Assembly (NCBI GenBank): GCA_963281255.1
Contig: OY725497.1
Span: forward strand, 3,712,968-3,776,967
DNA: 64,000 nucleotides
Source: Aphrocallistes beatrix
Lineage: Eukaryota > Porifera > Hexactinellida > Sceptrulophora > Aphrocallistidae
Direction of reading: 5' to 3'
Shown here: positions 1-16,677 of the stretch, piece by piece
Layout: each line of letters opens with the position of its first letter
Position numbering within the stretch: the first letter of the stretch is position 1
Notes under the pieces: model-generated
What the model saw: only the letters and a program-made list of their open reading frames with translations
The model's database searches: none
What the model was told of the DNA's origin: nothing
Position numbers and translations under genes: made by a program

Positions 1-1902
1 ACTACAAGTACACATTCATAGCTGATGCTCTGTTCCAGTATTTGAGTAACTTCACTTCCACCCTCAATGCCAACCAACTCCCAGGAGAACTTTACAGTTT
101 CTATGCAGACCTCTTTGTTGCATCTAGCAAAGAATTCCTCCACCTGTCTCACGTCTCCCCCGGATACGAGCAGTGCTTACGGTCTGTGTACCGGCGGTTT
201 GAGCACACCGGATATGACACCTTATACAGGTCACTGAACAGCTTGCTACAGAAGTTGCAATTAGTCCTACGAGCTAGAGAGACGTTAGGGAAAATCCTGG
301 ATCATTTGATGGGAGACCAGTCCCTCTTGTTAGGAGGCAACTGTCCCACATCCCTCATGGAGATGTCAACCTGCCAGCTCTGTCACGGCTACGCGTACCA
401 TTCCCTCCCGCCGTGCAAGAACCTCTGTCTCAACACGCTATCTGGCTGTTTGGCGCCAGTGCGCAGACTCACCAACCCTCTTCTCTACCAATACCGGATA
501 TTAGAGCAGCTGATTTCTCAATACAGCGGCGAGTTTAAAGGCTTCGAGGATCATTTCTACATTCTTGCTAAAACAACCATGGATTTCGTCATTCGAATGA
601 GCGATATCGCTCATAGCATCGTAGAGAAGGTATGCCAATATTGATTTCTAAATGTACTAGAATGTTACATTTATCTGTCTTCTTCACTCGTCATCATTAC
701 TAACTTTTGCTAATCTATTCCCTAATGAAGATTTCGTACAAATGAATGATATCATAGTTTGGATGACATAGAATAGATTAGCACTTAACCCAAAATTTTG
801 CTTTCGATTATCGACATGAAATACTAGTTTCACTAACTTGTTGCTATATCGATTTTTTATAATTAAGATCCAATCTAATTTTTTAAGGAATGGAATATCC
901 CAACGATCAATGAATAATGTTGAGTTTATAATCCCAGGTTAAGAACCAGTGTGCAATAGAGAAGAATGGCGATGTGAAACGTGTCTCCAGCAGCGACAAA
1001 GCTAAGCACGTCCACTCCTCTCCTCAGCAATATCCTATCTCTGCTCCTACTCTCGATCTGAGCAGTGATCTAGAGCAGTTCCTAATTTCTCATAACAGAG
1101 TCGTCACTTTCCTACTCAACCTTCCCGCCAAGTTCTGTCACAAACTAGGAGCAGCCACAGTAAACTCACATTGCTGGAATGGGAAAGAAAAAGGAAAGTG
1201 AGTTTGACTGAATACCAAATCATAAACTAAATGAAGTTTACTGGTGATATTATACACCATCATACCCTGTGTAGGTATAGAGTTGAACTATTTAACTCCA
1301 GTATCTCCCAGCAACTGAACAACCCCACGGTCTCTCACACTCCCGATAGTTTTCTGTCCTACGAAATGGACTACCAGAGAATAAAGGACGTGACCTACTC
1401 AATTCAGGATGTCGTTCAAGTAAAAGCTTGCTACGATGACGACCTCCGTTGTTATTCCTCCTTACCACGTTGCTCTGGATCAGAACCTGAGCTGGGGAGT
1501 GGGATGAGTGGCGATGGAACATTTGATTCTGAAGAGATGGGGGGTGAAGACTTGTCCTATTCAGAAGAGGAGAGCGACCAATTGGTCTCCTACTCTGGAG
1601 ATTTTAATTATGAAATTCAAGATAGAAGTATAAAAAATACTATGTTCTATAAGATAGCAAGGAGGATGTCCCACACAGTTAAAACATGCCTTCCTCCTCA
1701 GTATGTCTTCCCGCCCATCAATACTCGGAAAATTCCACCCATCAATACTCGGAAAATTCCACCCATCACTGAACCCACCGACTTATACTACCTCAACCAG
1801 ACTGAATTCAATACCACTCTAGACGTAGGTAGTGCGGGAGCTAAGAATAGTTGCATTATCTTTCTATTATGGATGTGCTTATGTCTACTGATGTCACTCT
1901 GA
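1..1902 (+). CDS. Glypican, 3' part (C-terminal core, HS-attachment region, GPI signal)
   Basis: Heparan-sulfate proteoglycan core protein anchored to the outer plasma membrane by GPI; family members shape Wnt, Hh and BMP signalling. Exons are <1-629, 938-1197 and 1275-1902, with GT-AG junctions and agreeing phases. The cysteine-rich glypican core is clear: a segment near 340-470 has the family pattern C-x(8)-CxxC...C-x3-C...GC, and exon 2 ends in the family motif CWNGKEKGK, completed across the intron. Exon 3 has an acidic stretch with several Ser-Gly dipeptides (about 1480-1610), expected glycosaminoglycan sites, then a C-terminal hydrophobic tail after SAGAKNS, as in a GPI signal. The N-terminus lies left of the window. 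An exact 24-bp tandem duplication encodes a repeated PPINTRKI unit in the stalk. Which glypican class it belongs to cannot be told. Confidence 0.93.
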
Positions 1903-2080
1903 TGCTATGGATTGTGAACTGTATAAATTCTTGGAACCGTTATTATGTGAAAGATATTCAGCTAATGTCATGGCTTACATATTCTATATTATATTATAAA
2001 TTTGGTGTTGATATTTACACTCATCTATTTGCAATGATTCCTATTTCAAGTTTCTGTTGGATTAATATTTAATTTTATTG

Positions 2081-2086
2081 AATAAA
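2081..2086 (+). promoter_or_regulatory. Poly(A) signal of the glypican gene
   Basis: Canonical AATAAA about 180 bases after the glypican stop codon and before the convergent C2orf76-like gene. Confidence 0.5.
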
Positions 2087-2467
2087 CAATGATTTATACT
2101 ATCAAAAGCTATAAAAGGAATATTCGATTCGAGCAACATATTGCAGAATTATTAACCCAGATAATCCAGTACTTCCTTCCCCCTAAGTAAATTCATGAAT
2201 AACGAGATTGCTTTAAGTCTAGATTCTATTTTTTATTTATATGGTTATATTTCTAAAATTGATTATTTCATGTGTTGAATTTCTATTATCTAATTTCCCT
2301 TTAGTCAAATATTAAAATATTAATAACAGAATCAAAGCATCAAAACATAACTTTATTCTGAGATTAGTTCAAGTACCGTAATTTATCTTTAATTAATAAA
2401 GAATAGAAAAATGGGTACACTAAAAATCTTAATTACTCAAATTCATAATCAATCAGTTAAACTCTAA

Positions 2468-2872
2468 TTAGTTCCAAGCTTGCTCCACTGGGTTGTCTTT
2501 AAACTTTTCATAGCCGAGTTTATTGAAAAAGGAAATTTCTGTTTCATTCGTGATCCCATATTCAACCAGTTTAGCGTCCAGATTGCTCAGGATATACTTC
2601 TCATCGTCTTCCAAGTTGATCGCAGTACTGTTCGGCTTCTGTCCATGGGCGAATGTGAATATTTTGAGTGTGTCATAATCGTATTTTTTGAAGGGAGGAG
2701 GGAGAGCAGTCGACCTAGCAATTTCCCGTCCGATTTCTTCTACTAATTCTCTTACAGTCAGAAGAGACGGGATTATTTTCAAAACTATATTTTTAATCGA
2801 TCGATACTCAAAAGACCTGATGAGTCTGATGGTGATAATTATCCTTGGTATTTCTTCAGCTGCGTTCGCCAT
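2468..2872 (-). CDS. C2orf76: UPF0538 family protein (C2orf76 homologue)
   Basis: Single-exon gene of 134 aa, close to the human C2orf76 length (126). Near the N-terminus it has the family block TIRLIRSFEYRS, then LPPPFKKYDYDTLKI, a LEDDEKYIL stretch, GITNETEISFF in the C-terminal part, and it ends with NPVEQAWN, matching the family's NPxxxW end. The fold is thought to be ubiquitin-like and the function is not established. The start at 2872 gives a natural N-terminus. It converges with the glypican 3' end. The antisense frames over it are shadows. Confidence 0.9.
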   Translation of the reverse strand: MANAAEEIPRIIITIRLIRSFEYRSIKNIVLKIIPSLLTVRELVEEIGREIARSTALPPPFKKYDYDTLKIFTFAHGQKPNSTAINLEDDEKYILSNLDAKLVEYGITNETEISFFNKLGYEKFKDNPVEQAWN

Positions 2873-3722
2873 TCAGTTTCTATTTGCCTAGAATCATAAA
2901 GATAGTTTTATGCCGATTGCCGTTTAGTTCAAAAATGTTGGCCGGCAGACCGATAATGGACCTCTAGAAGAAAACCAACCAGAAGTGGGAAAATTGCACA
3001 TATAAATTTCTTAATAAGTCATGAAATATTCATATTTTTGCATTATGAGTGCAAATCGGATTATACATAATGAAACATCTTTATTAGCCATCGGGACCTC
3101 CTAATTCCTCTGAATGCAGGTTTTAGTCATATATGAACATACAGTATACTCATACTCATCATTTGATAGAAGTTGAGCTGTTTGATTTGCATATATCCCA
3201 ACTTGGATCCAAACGCTGGTCCTGACATAGTCACAAATTGGTTGGTCCTGTTAAACCGTATAACTTTCCAAAAGTAGTCCGGTTGTTTCGGTCAAAACCG
3301 GGGCGCTGGCGCTGAAAGTAATTAATTTATTGTAAAAAGTATTTACGATATTGAATAAGTAAACTAAGCTACAATTGAGTAAAATTATTTTGTAGTCACT
3401 CTGATCTGCTGGTTTGATTTGAAATACCGGTCAGACCTTATGAATAAATTTGGTGGCCACTAAAACAAAATTAATCGACGAACAATTAAACTTGTTAATT
3501 TTATTGAAGCAGCCCGTTATTTGATTTGATAGATATGTACGTCACACATCCTAGAAAAGGAATCTTCAGCATATACTACATGCTGTTTACGGTCAATACA
3601 TACAAACACCATAATGTTTACTGTACACGTATACTGGACTATGAACTTTACAATTTATAAAAGGTAATTCGACACTAAAAAATATTAGACATCCGAAGAA
3701 TTTGATTTCAACGATAAAGGCC
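2873..3722. other. Intergenic, 850 bases
   Basis: AT-rich spacer between two minus-strand genes. It probably holds the C2orf76 promoter and the 3' UTR of CIAO2A. I see no coding exon, RNA gene or paired repeat in it. Confidence 0.4.
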
Positions 3723-4127
3723 TCAATCTATCACATAATTAATACAATCTTCAACTGCTGTGAGTAGATCGGGATTTTCCAAAGCTGCAGCTATCCGTTC
3801 TTTATCGTTGATCTGTTTAGTGATCTCCTGAGCTGTGTCATGGGACTCTTCCTGGATTGAGATATATAGTTTGTGTTTAAAATGTTCTAAATCCCTCTCT
3901 AGCTTGCTTCGTATACACAGACCAATGAGCGTAGCTAGATGGCAATGTGGAACAGTGGGTATAAAGGTTATCCTGATGTCCATGGAATCTGAGCTCGATG
4001 AGACGTGTACCAGTTCCTCCTTTACCACATTCAGTTCTTCTAGAGTTTGGGGGTACTCAGGGTCTTTGATGTCCCGTATTAGATCGTATACGTCACTCGA
4101 GCTGACACCATATTTACTAGTATCCAT
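3723..4127 (-). CDS. CIAO2A: CIAO2A (FAM96A, MIP18 family), cytosolic Fe-S assembly factor
   Basis: 134-aa single-exon protein of the MIP18/DUF59 family. These proteins deliver Fe-S clusters in the cytosolic CIA targeting complex; CIAO2A is linked to IRP1 maturation. Seen: [20 protein letters not shown] near residues 13-32, then the family core TPTVPHC-type segment [20 protein letters not shown] (residues 56-75) containing the conserved Cys62 and Cys71, then [17 protein letters not shown] in the C-terminal third. The [15 protein letters not shown] block resembles CIAO2A more than CIAO2B. It lacks a long N-terminal extension. It is head-to-head with CWC15 across about 0.95 kb. Confidence 0.93.
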   Translation of the reverse strand: MDTSKYGVSSSDVYDLIRDIKDPEYPQTLEELNVVKEELVHVSSSSDSMDIRITFIPTVPHCHLATLIGLCIRSKLERDLEHFKHKLYISIQEESHDTAQEITKQINDKERIAAALENPDLLTAVEDCINYVID

Positions 4128-5073
4128 TCCTAAACATTTTAATTACCACCTCTAACCATTAGAGGGAAGTGAATATTGGTAAGAGCTGAATTACTTTAAA
4201 CATGCGATTTATTGACTTTGTAGAATAATTATTGGAATTCAAAGAAACTGTAAGGCGTGAATACGAATTGTTAGATTGATTCAAACATGCATATTATAAT
4301 TGAAATTGTTATTGTGTGATAATTGATACCTTCACTTCCCTCGCCACAATACAAATTATTCGAGATGAAATACTAACCTTAGTAACCGCTAAACGTAAAA
4401 ATTGGAAAATTGTCAAGGTCAAATGTCCATTGTGAATTGAACTCGCAATACAAGAATGGTAATTACTGACCTCAATTAGATTTAAGTGGCTGCTCCTAGC
4501 TCCTTTTGACGATAATTATACTACAGAAGTGAACTTTGCCTACGTAACATTAATTTTTGCTATCAAAGAGCACTCGTATATGTTATGCATTATTAAATAC
4601 TGTAGCATGTAGGATTTTATTGTGGCAAAAAGATTGTCATGCAATCACGACTGACCATATCCTTTGTTGGGCTTGCACGTGCACTACCTTCAAGTCATAG
4701 TATATCTACACGATGTTGCCCAGGCCAGCAATTAGAGGAGTAATACCCATAAATAAACAACTCTTAATTATTGAGTCTATTCCATAGGATACTAGACTGT
4801 ACATCATAGAAGGGGGAATGTTCAATATGCTAGATATTATTCCCGACTCAGTCATAACAATTATTCGATAAAACATTTTACATGGTGACATATCTTAATT
4901 AAATGGTTTGATTAAATAAACTTTCTGAATCTACCAGATGATGATAATTTAGAAAATATGATTTGATTTCAAAGTAAGTGATAGTTTCAATTTCTCAGAT
5001 TGAGGATGAGAGAGATCCTTGTATTTAATAAATCATGTATCGTAATTCTGAACACTAGTAGAGGTTAGTAGAG
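4128..5073. other. Shared upstream region of CIAO2A (-) and CWC15 (+)
   Basis: 946 bases between two divergent start codons, AT-rich, probably containing both promoters. No coding exon or structured repeat was recognised. Confidence 0.4.
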
Positions 5074-11722
<6,649 letters not shown>

Positions 11723-11823
11723 CACAGCAATGTCTAGCTGGATATGTGCTGTTACAAATTTAAATTGATGGTGTGCAGTGATTATACGTGCATATGTGAA
11801 GCTCAATATTTTGAGAAATTGCT

Positions 11824-11829
11824 AATAAA
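11824..11829 (+). promoter_or_regulatory. Poly(A) signal of CWC15
   Basis: AATAAA about 100 bases after the CWC15 stop and about 110 bases before the convergent DCUN1D stop. Confidence 0.55.
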
Positions 11830-11940
11830 CATATCCACATTAATTAAAGAACTATAAATTTCAAAATTCTTCTAGCAATTAATAAAATACTAGTTAGTAT
11901 AGGTACAGCAGTAGCTAACAAACTTGAGACAAAAAGAGAG

Positions 11941-14664
11941 TTATGGAAGAGTTTTCTTTGGTAACTTTTCTTGTGCAAATTCGACGAATTCGTCAATGAG
12001 GACAGGCCATGCACCTGAGAAAAGAATTTTAATTATTTAAAAATAGAAAATCATTGTTTACTAAGAATATATAGTTAGCTATTGACCCTTATTAAGCAAC
12101 ACATTCTTAGTTACTAAATTTAGATAATGCCACTCATCTTAAATCGCACTACAAGACTTGGATAAAGCAATCCTTTCTTTGATCGCTTATCGCTCTTACT
12201 TAAATATCTTGTATAAAGAGAGTTTAAGAGAAGTGCAAGACTCCAGACAGTGTTACAGGAATTTACCTAATCTGATCAGGCTGCCATTAATAAGTAATTG
12301 AGCTATCGCTACTATCTGTGACGTTCTAATACCAACTTTACCTTCTTCGTCGTAGTTCGACATGTTATCGTCAATCTGAATGCTAAAGTCCAGCAGCAAA
12401 TTCCATGTATCTCTTGGGATTGGTTTCTTGTGGTGGTTCTATGTTAGAGTTGGCGGTTAAACATGAACTTAAATGTATAAAAACTATGTGCACTCTGTCA
12501 AGCTTACTTGAATATATTCTACCCATAAGCCGAAGAATTTGAAACGCGTCTTCAGAACTATTTCCCAATAAGCGATCGCCATTTCTAATTCTAGAAAAAA
12601 TTGAGCATAAGAATTCTATCTATCTATCTAACATTAATTGCGCTCCATAGAAAGTTAATTTTTGTTGATTAATATTGAACTCACACAACTATGACACAAT
12701 TCTGAAATCATTTGCCATAAAATATTCCTTCTGTAATACAGAAGGACAAACAACAATGAACTTTATCAGTATTCTAGCTCATCGTTTTTCAGTCACATGG
12801 ATATATTGTAGGTGTAAGAGATTACTCCTCATGTTTGATTTTAAATAATTATGTACTAAAAATATTAAATAATTAATATCATCGGCTCAATACCACCTAT
12901 CCTTGGCAAGCATTAGTGTGTACCTTTGACCCCGGTCCAAATTAGAACAGGATGGCCTACTCAATATGCAGTAACAAGATAAGATTTTGCAATAATCAGA
13001 TTACAAATTATCGCTATAAATACTAAAAGGGGGATAGTTCCCAAAATCTTCAAGTAACATAGTTTCAGTAAATTAAAATAGAGATATTTTATTATGTCAG
13101 AAAAGAAACGATCCTTGACACTGGATGTCCCAAACAGAAAAAGCGAATTACTAGACTTCCCTAGATTGAGAAAGAACGGCTTAGAGACTCTCGACTGGTA
13201 CTTCCCTGGCACCCCACGCACCCCACGTATCGCTGCCGAGTGTGTGCTCAAAGCGCACCACATCGACGGATCATTCCTCCTGATCAAAGAAGCTGTCGGT
13301 CCTCATTACGACATTTACGCTCTGTGTGCTTGGAATTTTGGCACTCCCTCGCATTTCTTGGTCAAGTATAATAAAACCATGAATCAAATCGAGTTCGGCG
13401 TAAAAGAATATGATTTCACAACTTTCAAAAATGAATTTGAAAAACCTAGCAGGATAATTAGGAGCGATCGAGACGAAATAATTCTCAGGTACCCTCTCCC
13501 CAACAGCGTGAGGGAGCCCTCGGTCTACGACACGATATACGAGCAGGTACCTATTGCCCGAAATCACTCTGTTCCAGACATCCTCGAATCAAACTCATCG
13601 CTGGGAGTGAAAGGAGGATATCTCATAAAGCGCGGACACGTCGTGAAAAATTGGAAGTTAAGATACTTCATCCTTGACAAATATACTCTCAAATATTATG
13701 AAAGCAAGCCGGGACCTGGCAACAGGTCTCCTAAGCTGAAGGGTGTGGTCGATCTCCGCGATACAATCCAATTCGTAGAACAGGATCATTCGGTTAAACA
13801 GCCAAATTCGTTTGCAATTGTGCTCGGATCAAAAACGTTCTCCATTAGTGCTGAGAACAAAAAGGACTATGCTTCATGGGTGGAGGCGTTAAGAATCGCA
13901 ATTAACAGGTATCAGGATATAAGAAAGAAGAATCTGGATATGGACCTTGTTTAAATAAAAGGTGTATGGAGTTTGTGAGTATTTTTTTTAAATATTGTGT
14001 TTTGTATTTTATTATAAGATATTCCATTTACCCAAATATCTCTGTTCAGGATTCTTTGCGTAATCAAATGTGAATTGATAAAAACTTTTAAACTTTTCAA
14101 TGTTTTCTAACTCTTTCTCTAACTCGGGAATCTTGCGCCTCAGCTTCTCTATACTGTCACACCTGGAATCAGTAAGATATATAATAATATGCCCATTAAC
14201 CAATTAACATGTTAATATCATCACAATGGATATATAAATTGTATAATTGTGCGACATGAGGACCGTTGAGGCTTAGTTTAGTTATTAACGGGCAAAATTG
14301 TTTTAAAATCCAGGAAACCTTCTTGGAATTAGTTCACATAGCGTGGAGCTGTACTGCACTCCATGGAACCGATTACAAAGTTTGAACGCAATTATTTGAT
14401 ACTAAGCTAAACAAAATTTTTTTGATATTCTTGAAATGAAATAGAATAAAATAAACTATGAGTTCATTTGCGCACATACCAAACGCGTTTGAACAAGAGG
14501 TGTATAAAATAACATGCCTAACTAGCCGTTCCCTAAAATACAGTAGAAGTGTCGAGATGGTGATATATATATAGTCGAAGTCGTGTCGGGTTTTTTTGTC
14601 AATTGATTTCATAACTTAGAACAAAAAAAAACGATGGACAACCTCCCCCCCCCCCCCCGACTTC

Positions 14665-14703
<39 letters not shown>

Positions 14704-15327
14704 AAATTCGCAAGTCAGTCACATAGAATATGCTCTCTATTGATTTAGTACTTTAGTGATTTGTTATTTAAGCAGGAAATAATAACTCACCCGCAGGTTT
14801 TCATTCCTTCCACGAACTCGGTCCTTGTGAATATACACTGTTCTTTGGCTTTGAATTTCCAAGCGATGATTAGAACGGCAATGCTGGTCGGATCGAGATT
14901 GAGGTCACTGAGGAATTCAGATATCCCTGTTGCCATCATCTTGTCACCTTCCCTCTCTTGAGCAGTCCCTAACGATTTTATTAGATGTCATTACAAGCAT
15001 AAGAGGAGAAATGTCATCATGTCAATAGTGAAGTGATTCTAACTTTTATATCTATCAAATATAGAGGTGAGTTTCTTGAAATCTGTAGGCTCGTTCACTA
15101 CGTATTTGTCTGGATTTTGAAAATATTCATCTACAGATCTATCGAGCTTCCATTCAAACTGAGAGAGACAGTTGATAGCACTCTTCTCGTCGCAGGCCGT
15201 CACACTTTTAAACTGAGCTACTATATCTCTCTGAGCAGATTTCAGCTTACCCTACGACCAAGCATGGAGATGTTGAATGTATTCAAAAATATGTACGTTA
15301 TGCGTAGGAACAACTTACCGATGACAT
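11941..15327 (-). CDS. DCUN1D1: DCN1-like protein (DCUN1D1/2 type), cullin neddylation co-E3, seven exons
   Basis: Scaffold that binds UBE2M and cullins to promote NEDD8 transfer. Exons (minus strand): 15327-15319, 15251-15044, 14968-14791, 14162-14032, 12590-12508, 12438-12342 and 12014-11941. Phases agree throughout and give 259 aa, the human DCUN1D1 length. A UBA-like N-terminal part contains [20 protein letters not shown]. The potentiating-neddylation domain has [65 protein letters not shown] and [13 protein letters not shown]. Another in-frame ATG (15348-15346) lies 21 bases upstream; the shorter start matches human MNKLKSS better. Intron 4 (12591-14031) encloses a complete opposite-strand DAPP1-like gene. 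The 3' end converges on CWC15. Confidence 0.95.
13094..13954 (+). CDS. DAPP1: DAPP1-like SH2-PH adaptor, intronless, nested in DCUN1D
   Basis: 286-aa adaptor with the DAPP1/Bam32 layout: an SH2 domain (about 33-136), a linker, then a PH domain (about 172-272). The PH N-terminus [20 protein letters not shown] has the basic K-x(n)-K-x-R pattern of phosphoinositide-3-kinase lipid binders. The linker EPSVYDTIY corresponds to the EPSIY tyrosine-phosphorylation site of vertebrate DAPP1 (Tyr145 here). In the SH2 domain the FLxR-type motif reads FLLIKE (61-66), so the phosphotyrosine-binding arginine is replaced by Ile64. That predicts weak or no canonical pTyr binding. AATAAA overlaps the stop codon (13954-13959). 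It lies antiparallel inside intron 4 of DCUN1D. Domain architecture is certain; orthology to DAPP1 is likely. Confidence 0.85.
   Translation: MSEKKRSLTLDVPNRKSELLDFPRLRKNGLETLDWYFPGTPRTPRIAAECVLKAHHIDGSFLLIKEAVGPHYDIYALCAWNFGTPSHFLVKYNKTMNQIEFGVKEYDFTTFKNEFEKPSRIIRSDRDEIILRYPLPNSVREPSVYDTIYEQVPIARNHSVPDILESNSSLGVKGGYLIKRGHVVKNWKLRYFILDKYTLKYYESKPGPGNRSPKLKGVVDLRDTIQFVEQDHSVKQPNSFAIVLGSKTFSISAENKKDYASWVEALRIAINRYQDIRKKNLDMDLV
14563..14701. repeat. Foldback: (TA)n plus GTCGAAGTCG inverted repeat with poly-C tract
   Basis: GTCGAAGTCG next to a TA run (14563-14583) recurs inverted as CGACTTCGAC followed by a long TA run (14658-14701). A poly-C tract of about 14 bases adjoins the right arm. It lies in DCUN1D intron 3. 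It may be a small foldback element or a microsatellite-derived palindrome. Confidence 0.7.
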
Positions 15328-15858
15328 TTGAGATTTCAATCGACTCATAAAATAGATGAACAAAGCTACCAGAAGTGAATGTAAATAATGCCATCATAAA
15401 TAACATAAACAAGAACCAGATTTTGATTCCATAGACATAATAGGTGTTATTTTAACTGTGTTTCTCTCTTAATCGGTTTTATTTTATTAGTTTTCCGACG
15501 ATACTTTGTATAATGGCCAACTTCTGAAATACCCGGCTAGCGTATTTTTTTATTGTTTCGGGTTTTTCGGGAAGACCATAAGTGTAATGATGAAATCTGG
15601 ACAAAAAAAGTGTTTATGTGCAGACAAAGTTACTATACGATCATCGATTCGGTACTTCACGACACAATGGCACCTTGTCTTATTCATAATTTTCAGAATG
15701 TCCATTCTAAACTCAAATTTCAAAATTTTTAAGACATTCAGAAAGCACTGTTAGTTGGACAATGTTTCAGCTCCACCGCTCGCATCAATATTTAACTACC
15801 GCATATATATCGCCATTATTGTCATTGTTTCAATGGCTTTCTCCTTATATACATCAGG

Positions 15859-15973
15859 CAGGGGCGGTCCCAGGGGGGAGCATCCGGGCATTTGCCCCGA
15901 GTTTGATTCTGCGGCCCCGGATTTCATTCGACCACCTAAGCCAAAATCTTTTTTTGGCCCCGCCTCGCCCCTG
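15859..15973. mobile_element. hAT-type MITE, 115 bp, with 8-bp target duplication
   Basis: Termini CAGGGGCG / CGCCCCTG are perfect inverted repeats. The flanks ACATCAGG (15851-15858) and ACGTCAGG (15974-15981) form an 8-bp duplication with one mismatch. The interior is GC-rich with GCCCC motifs. Confidence 0.85.
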
Positions 15974-16224
15974 ACGTCAGGTACAGGACATTTATAATTA
16001 CGATTGATTTTGGCAGTCAGAATAACTAACATTTAATTTATCTTGACATGAAACTTCATTGCGTTAATTATAGTTCGCACATCAGATTATCAGCTTTGAT
16101 TTATTATCAAATAATGAGATAATTATAGTGAATGCCGTCCGTCCGCATCCCCATTGAAGGTCTTTTTGGAGCTGAAACAAGTTTTCTATTAACAGTGACC
16201 TGACATCTCATTTTAACCGTAGAA

Positions 16225-16350
16225 TAACCGTAGAATGCCCACTGGGGACACAGTGTCCCCGATAATATCGCGGATGTCTCCCAGCCATTTTCTATGCAAG
16301 TGAAGACATAAAAGTGCGAAGCCATATAAATGCTGGGCATTCTACAGTTA
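16225..16350. mobile_element. Short inverted-repeat element, about 126 bp
   Basis: TAACCGTAGAATGCCCA (16225-16241) is repeated inverted at 16334-16350 with a single mismatch. A perfect palindrome GGGGACAC-A-GTGTCCCC (16244-16260) follows the left arm, and ACCGTAGAAT is duplicated in tandem just before it. TA at the ends would fit a Tc1/mariner-type MITE, but the insertion site duplication is not clear. Confidence 0.6.
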
Positions 16351-16677
16351 AATTATTCATTTAACACGTATAAACACGTATAGACATGTTTAAGTGGCAC
16401 GAAAAAGCATATTTGCCTTGGGTTTTTTGGGTGTTGATTCAGAATATATATCCTACTTTGTATTTTCGAAACTATGATAAATATTTTCTTTTTGTTTACA
16501 ATAGTTTATAAAATCCTTCGAGAACTATAAATATTGAGGATTTCGCTTTGTATTAGTGCTAACTTTAACACTTTTTCTTGTCAGTTGTAGCTTGTTTATC
16601 ATCAACCAATTGTTTACACAATAAATGTCAATATTTGTCATCGACACGATGTGATTTTTTAATATAACGCGTGTGTT

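Larger units (their letters stand above)
15350..16677. other. Intergenic region with two short mobile elements
   Basis: About 1.3 kb upstream of DCUN1D. It contains the hAT MITE at 15859-15973 and the inverted-repeat element at 16225-16350. No convincing coding exon; short open frames over the MITE have no family resemblance. Confidence 0.4.

Noticed and set aside
14641..14700. CRISPR-like or regulatory array in the poly-C/TA region
   Set aside because: Simple sequence repeats only; the genome is eukaryotic.
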